Assembly (NCBI GenBank): GCA_003155175.1
Contig: PMFP01000105.1
Location: forward strand, 14,443-23,403
Direction of reading: 5' to 3'
DNA length: 8,961 nt
Source of the DNA: Vulcanimicrobiota bacterium
GTDB lineage: Bacteria; Vulcanimicrobiota; Vulcanimicrobiia; Vulcanimicrobiales; Vulcanimicrobiaceae
The notes below the pieces were generated by a model. That model had not been told where the DNA came from, searched no databases, and saw only the letters and a program-made list of their open reading frames with translations. Positions 5,803 through 8,961 of this stretch are shown piece by piece (the first letter of the stretch is position 1; every line of letters begins with the position of its first letter). The position numbers were made by a program, and so were the translations under genes.

Positions 5803-6878
5803 GAGGCCTCCGTCCGCTGGTCGCCCCGGCCGGACGAACCGAGATCGAGATCCCGGACGCTCCGTGCGTCGATCTCCCCACGCGCGACCAGTTCGCGTGC
5901 GTGACTCTCGAACGTCTGCATGCCGGCGGGGCGCCCGGTCGCGATCGCATTGCGTAAGTGATGCGTCTTGCCTTCGCGTATCAAGTTCCGGACGGCGTCG
6001 TTGGCAACCATGATCTCAACGACCGGCCGTCGTCCGCCGCCGTGAAGGCGCGGTACGAGCCGCTGGCACACCACGCCGGTTAAAGCTTGGCCCAGCTGCG
6101 CGCGAACGGATGCCGAATTCGACCCCGCGACTGCGTCGACGATCCGGTCGACGGCTTGCGGCGCGTCTCCCGTGTGCAGGCTAGCGAGAACCAGGTGGCC
6201 GGTCTCGGCGGCCGTCAGCGCGACGCGTATCGTTTCCGGCGTTCTCATCTCCCCGATGGCCAGGACGTCGGGATCGGATCGCAGCGCGCCCATCAGCGCC
6301 GACTCGAACCCGGGCGTGTCGCGACCGATTTCGCGCTGGCAGATGGACGAGCGCCGCGCCGCATGGCGAAATTCGACGGGGTCCTCGATCGTGACGACGC
6401 GTTTCTCCAACGTGCGATTGATCAGATCGATCGCCGCCGCCATCGAACTCGACTTGCCGCTTCCCGTCGGCCCCGAAAAAATCAGAAGCCCGCGCATGCG
6501 CAAGGTGAGATCCTCAACGGCGCGCGGCAGCGACAGAGAGTCGAAACTCGGGATGCTCCGGCCGAGCAGACGAATCGCCAGATGAACGCCTCCGCCGGCC
6601 CGGAACGCATGCACCCGCATCGGACCGGCGCCGGGCACGAAGAGCGATGCGGAAGCGTCGCCGTCCCGGCTGAGCGATTCAAGCATCTCCTCGCCCAGAA
6701 AATGCGCCGCGAGCTCCGCGGTCTCGCCGGCATCGGCGGCATCGGAGGCGATTGTCAGCAGGCGTCCGTCAACGCGCATCGCCGGCGCGCAGCCGGGTAC
6801 GAAATGGATGTCGGACGCGTTGCGTGCGATCGCGGCGTGGAGTGCGTCGGCCCAGCGGATCGCGGCGAGACTGGCCAC
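5799..6878 (-). CDS. pilT: Twitching motility / pilus retraction ATPase PilT
   Basis: Cytoplasmic ATPase that drives pilus retraction. Taking the GTG at 6878, which overlaps the pilB stop (TAGTG), gives 359 residues, close to the usual 340-370. Visible motifs: ASDIHFVPG (21-29), Walker A GPTGSGKS (136-143), Asp box TIEDPVEF (163-170), Walker B region DPDVLAIGEMR (202-212), His box ASLHTGDAPQAVDR (232-245), and AVRNLIRE (295-302). The last is one conservative step from the PilT signature AIRNLIRE needed for retraction. No double CxxC is present, which separates it from PilB. The usual GEMRD reads GEMRT here (T213). The frame stays open upstream to a possible start at 6992, but that extension is arginine-rich and lies inside the conserved end of pilB, so it was rejected. 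Its TGA overlaps the GTG of pilC (GTGA). Confidence 0.93.
   Translation of the reverse strand: MASLAAIRWADALHAAIARNASDIHFVPGCAPAMRVDGRLLTIASDAADAGETAELAAHFLGEEMLESLSRDGDASASLFVPGAGPMRVHAFRAGGGVHLAIRLLGRSIPSFDSLSLPRAVEDLTLRMRGLLIFSGPTGSGKSSSMAAAIDLINRTLEKRVVTIEDPVEFRHAARRSSICQREIGRDTPGFESALMGALRSDPDVLAIGEMRTPETIRVALTAAETGHLVLASLHTGDAPQAVDRIVDAVAGSNSASVRAQLGQALTGVVCQRLVPRLHGGGRRPVVEIMVANDAVRNLIREGKTHHLRNAIATGRPAGMQTFESHARELVARGEIDARSVRDLDLGSSGRGDQRTEAS
5807..5811 (-). promoter_or_regulatory. Ribosome binding site of pilC
   Basis: GGAGG on the minus strand, four bases before the GTG at 5802. It is inside the end of pilT and supports the GTG start, which overlaps the pilT stop as GTGA. The spacing is a little short. 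Confidence 0.6.
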
Positions 6879-8116
6879 TACCGCGGCTCGCCGAACGCAC
6901 GCGCGCGAAGCTCGCGAAGGCTCGTCTCGCCACGCAGGGCGCGCTGCAGTCCGTGATCGAGCATGGAACGATACCCCGACGCTTCGGCGCATTCCGCCAG
7001 GAGAGCCGGCGAGGCTTGCGCCGCGATGCTACGGCGCACGGCCGGATCGACGGTAAGGTATTCGAAGACGGCCGTTCGTCCCGAAAATCCGGTTCCCCGA
7101 CACGCCGCGCAACCGTTCGACTCGAACACGAGCGTGGCGGCCGGGATGCCGAAGCAGTCCGCATCGGAAGAACTCGCGCGCTGCGGACGCCGGCACGACG
7201 CGCAGAGCTTGCGAACCAGGCGTTGCGACAAGACGCCGGAGAGCGTGGTTCCCAGAACGGCGCGACCGACGCCCAGGTCCGCGAGCCGGTCGACGGCGCG
7301 CGGCGCGTCCGAGGCATGGAGCGTGGTGAGCACCAGTTGCCCCGAAAGCGCCGCGGCCGTCGCGACGGCAGCGGTTTCGGAGTCTCGCATTTCGCCGACC
7401 ATCACGACGTCGGGATCCTGTCGCAGAAATGCGCGCAGCGCGCCCGCAAACGTGATGCCCGCCTTCGCGTTGACCTGAACCTGCGCGACGCCCGCGATTC
7501 GTATTTCGACGGGGTCTTCGACCGTGCAAACCTGCTGCTCTTCCACGTTGCGCCGCTTCAGCGACGCATAGAGCGTCGTCGTTTTGCCGCTTCCGGTCGG
7601 GCCGCAGACCACGACGAATCCGTGCGGCGCTTCGATCGCGCGCCGGAACTTGCCGTAGACTTCCGGAGGCATGTCGAGATCCTCGAGCGACGGCACGCAC
7701 GCGCGGGCGTCGAGAATACGGATGACGAGCCGTTCGCCGTGCAGCGTCGGCACGGACGACACGCGGGCGTCGATGCTCCGCGCACCAACGTCCATCGAAT
7801 AGCGGCCGTCTTGAGGCGCCCGGCGCTCGGCAACGTCGATGCCGGCCAAGAGCTTGATGCGCGCGACGACTGGGTCGAGGACGTCCGCGGGCAAGCGCAT
7901 CGTTTCCGAAAGCACGCCGTCAACGCGCTGGCGGACCCGTCCGCCGCCGGGAAAGGGCTCGACGTGCACGTCGGAGGCACCCGCAGCGACGGCTTGACGG
8001 TGAATTTCGTCAACCACCGTCGTCGCGTGCGGCGTCGCCGCACGGCAGGCGGTCTCCGATTCGAGTGCGATGGCGTTGCTGCGTTCCGAACTCTGTGCCA
8101 CGCGTGACGATCTCAT
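6878..8116 (-). CDS. pilB: Type IV pilus assembly ATPase PilB (GspE/PilB family), short form
   Basis: Cytoplasmic hexameric motor ATPase that drives pilus extension through PilC. The 412 residues contain the family landmarks in order: the N2-type start ASDVHVEPF (47-55), AERRAPQDGR (96-105), Walker A GPTGSGKT (172-179), Asp box TVEDPVE (198-204), Walker B region DPDVVMVGEMRD (234-245), His box TTLHASDAPRAVDR (264-277), and a zinc-binding double CxxC (C305/C308 and C336/C339) that marks PilB/GspE and is absent from PilT. Usual PilB proteins are about 550-570 residues. The N-terminal MshEN-like domain is absent here, and an in-frame TGA 60 bases upstream of the ATG, with no ATG, GTG or TTG in between, leaves no room for it. 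No clear Shine-Dalgarno precedes the ATG; a GTG five codons in is an alternative start. First gene of the cluster. The stop TAG shares one base with the GTG of pilT (TAGTG). Confidence 0.93.
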   Translation of the reverse strand: MRSSRVAQSSERSNAIALESETACRAATPHATTVVDEIHRQAVAAGASDVHVEPFPGGGRVRQRVDGVLSETMRLPADVLDPVVARIKLLAGIDVAERRAPQDGRYSMDVGARSIDARVSSVPTLHGERLVIRILDARACVPSLEDLDMPPEVYGKFRRAIEAPHGFVVVCGPTGSGKTTTLYASLKRRNVEEQQVCTVEDPVEIRIAGVAQVQVNAKAGITFAGALRAFLRQDPDVVMVGEMRDSETAAVATAAALSGQLVLTTLHASDAPRAVDRLADLGVGRAVLGTTLSGVLSQRLVRKLCASCRRPQRASSSDADCFGIPAATLVFESNGCAACRGTGFSGRTAVFEYLTVDPAVRRSIAAQASPALLAECAEASGYRSMLDHGLQRALRGETSLRELRARAFGEPR

Positions 8117-8159
8117 TTCTGACGCAGGTGATATCGAGCAGGTTACGTCACGGAACCGC

Positions 8160-8199
8160 AGATCGAAAATACTGAAGATTCAGTAGGCCACGTCGATCT
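8160..8199. promoter_or_regulatory. Nested inverted repeats upstream of pilB, candidate operator/promoter region
   Basis: An inner palindrome TACTGAAGATTCAGTA (8170-8185; perfect 7-base arms around GA) is flanked by a second perfect pair, AGATCGA (8160-8166) and TCGATCT (8193-8199). The inner element is notably AT-rich against a GC-rich background. It lies 54 bases upstream of the pilB start in the only sizeable gap of the window. On the minus strand a weak promoter-like pair can be drawn: TCGACG (8196-8191) and TATTTT (8171-8166), with a 19-base spacer that would be covered by the palindrome, as in many repressor operators. The repeats are seen directly; the promoter and operator roles are inference. 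An RNA hairpin is a less likely alternative because the inner loop would be very small. Confidence 0.45.
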
Positions 8200-8228
8200 C
8201 GAGGCTAAGGTGCACGAGGGAGGCCGGC

Positions 8229-8255
8229 GCGGCTGGGCCGAAGGTCGGCCGCCGC
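8229..8255 (-). terminator. GC-rich hairpin about 70 bases after the thyX-like gene, possible terminator
   Basis: Two stacked arm pairs are visible: GCGGC (8229-8233) with GCCGC (8251-8255), and GGCCG (8236-8240) with CGGCC (8246-8250). They give a 10-bp stem with a two-base bulge (TG) and a five-base loop. No T-run follows in the direction of transcription (the bases after the stem read as a C-rich tract), so it is not a classic intrinsic terminator. It may weaken read-through into the pilus cluster or act with Rho. In DNA this rich in G+C such stems also arise by chance. Confidence 0.3.
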
Positions 8256-8324
8256 TCCTAGGATTTGCCGCTACTCATCGATCGGCGGCAGCGAAGCTGG
8301 ACCTGGGCGCAGCTCTCGTGGGTC

Positions 8325-8961
8325 TTAAACGGCGACCGCGGCGCGCGATTCGATCTCCGCACGCATTTGGACCCAACCGCGGAAGTTTGCGTGGAACGAC
8401 GTATCTGCCGCCGGCGTGGCAACGTGCTCGAACGGCGAGAGGTGACGCTCGCGCATCAGACGATCGTGAAGTTCGACGTCCTTTTCGACGTCCCGTACTC
8501 CCCCGTGCGTGAGGTAGGAGACGCGGCCCGCGCGAGCCGCCGAGATCTTCTTTTGGATCTCGAGCGGCAACGTCGCGCGCTCGTCGTCCAGAACCAGCGG
8601 CAGATGCCACGCCCCCATCGCGACCGGAATCGGAACGCTGGCGTCGAGCGCCTCGCGCATCGCCGTCGCCGCCGCGCGGATCTCGGGCTGCGCCGCGGGC
8701 GCGCAGCGCAGCTCGAAGAAATTGCGCCACTCCGTCGACGTCACGATGACCGTGTGCCAAAGAAACGGCTCGAGAACGCGGTTGAGCACTTGCTTGTGCA
8801 CGCTCAGCTCCAGCAATTCGCGCGCGCGCGCGACCGCTGCGTCGCGGGCGGCCAGCCACACGCGCAGCGCCTTAGCCGCGTCCTCCTCGGAAAGCACGTC
8901 GCCGGCCTGCATCCCCCGCTGATTGCGTCCCCACTCGACGGGCACCACCGGGTCGTTCAGC
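8325..8961 (-). CDS. thyX: FAD-dependent thymidylate synthase-like protein (ThyX family), 5' end outside the window
   Basis: ThyX enzymes methylate dUMP to dTMP using methylene-tetrahydrofolate and FAD. About 211 residues are visible, and the frame is open to the window edge, so the true start lies beyond base 8961. Family-typical stretches are visible in order: VPVEWGRNQRGMQAG near the visible N-end, LNRVLEPFLWHTVIVTSTEW followed by NFFELRC, the AQPEIR segment, then RVSYLTHGG, HLSPFEHVATP and NFRGWVQMR near the C-end, closing at TAA (8327-8325). This order matches the longer ThyX relatives in which the flavin-binding motif (THR/RHR-x-x-S-type) sits in the first 50-70 residues. That part is missing here, so catalytic competence cannot be judged. 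It is on the same strand as the pilus cluster but separated by 208 bases, and it is probably a separate unit with no functional link to the pili. The GTG at 8948 is internal, not the start, because conserved-looking sequence continues upstream of it. Confidence 0.85.
   Translation of the reverse strand, partial: LNDPVVPVEWGRNQRGMQAGDVLSEEDAAKALRVWLAARDAAVARARELLELSVHKQVLNRVLEPFLWHTVIVTSTEWRNFFELRCAPAAQPEIRAAATAMREALDASVPIPVAMGAWHLPLVLDDERATLPLEIQKKISAARAGRVSYLTHGGVRDVEKDVELHDRLMRERHLSPFEHVATPAADTSFHANFRGWVQMRAEIESRAAVAV

Noticed and set aside
4778..5950. A 390-codon minus-strand frame overlapping pilC
   Set aside because: Frame-shifted shadow of pilC with arginine-rich content; pilC itself has full family motifs.
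6879..6992. Longer PilT starting at 6992
   Set aside because: The extra residues are low-complexity and fall in the conserved end of pilB. The TAGTG junction gives a PilT of normal length.
6752..8107. A 451-codon open frame on the plus strand opposite pilB
   Set aside because: Antisense shadow of pilB, whose Walker and zinc motifs are clear on the minus strand.
8170..8185. Palindrome plus following TTTT read as an intrinsic terminator of the thyX-like gene
   Set aside because: The stem is AT-rich with a two-base centre and the T-run is only four bases; it is also close to the pilB start. A regulatory site fits better, though a terminator is not excluded.
8325..8961. Apparently rearranged ThyX motif order, possible circular permutation
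   Set aside because: The SPFEH and RVSY segments come late compared with short ThyX enzymes, but this is the normal order in the longer ThyX relatives as I remember them, so I do not claim novelty. An alignment of the full gene would settle it.
1..8961. tRNA, rRNA, CRISPR array, insertion sequence or attachment site
   Set aside because: No cloverleaf-like segment, spaced direct repeats, transposase motifs or terminal repeats were seen; nearly all of the window is coding.

Overview
The window is a compact, high-GC stretch (about two thirds G+C by eye) in which every supported gene lies on the minus strand, so the biology reads from right to left. It holds the end of a FAD-dependent thymidylate synthase-like gene (ThyX family), a 208-base gap, and then a ten-gene cluster for a type IV pilus or closely related filament machine that runs off the left edge.

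Order in the direction of transcription: thyX-like (partial, 8961-8325) | gap with a GC hairpin and a nested palindrome (8324-8117) | pilB assembly ATPase | pilT retraction ATPase | pilC inner-membrane platform | a sigma-70 family factor of the SigB/SigF/FliA type | a class III prepilin | a CcdA-like membrane thiol/disulfide carrier | a membrane-anchored TPR protein | a short prepilin peptidase (pilD) | pilM | pilN | pilO (partial, off the left edge). The ten pilus-cluster genes overlap by 1 or 4 bases or lie 0-10 bases apart, so they almost certainly form one translationally coupled transcript. The only place in the window with room for a promoter is the thyX-pilB gap.

How the parts work together: PilB and PilT would power extension and retraction through PilC. 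PilD would trim the prepilin leader. PilM, PilN and PilO would form the alignment complex that normally leads to the PilQ secretin, which would be expected just beyond the left edge. The less usual members are the sigma factor directly in front of the pilin gene, the CcdA-like carrier directly behind it, and the TPR protein. The sigma and pilin genes are in the same reading frame, separated only by one amber codon. PilB lacks the usual N-terminal MshEN-type domain and PilD lacks the usual N-terminal methylase region, so both are minimal versions.

Organism: a high-GC bacterium with a complete type IV pilus system arranged in an order unlike the Pseudomonas or Myxococcus loci. Candidate phyla such as Eremiobacterota (WPS-2) or Armatimonadota would fit the composition and layout, but this is only a guess. 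No RNA genes, insertion sequences, CRISPR arrays or other signs of mobility were seen.
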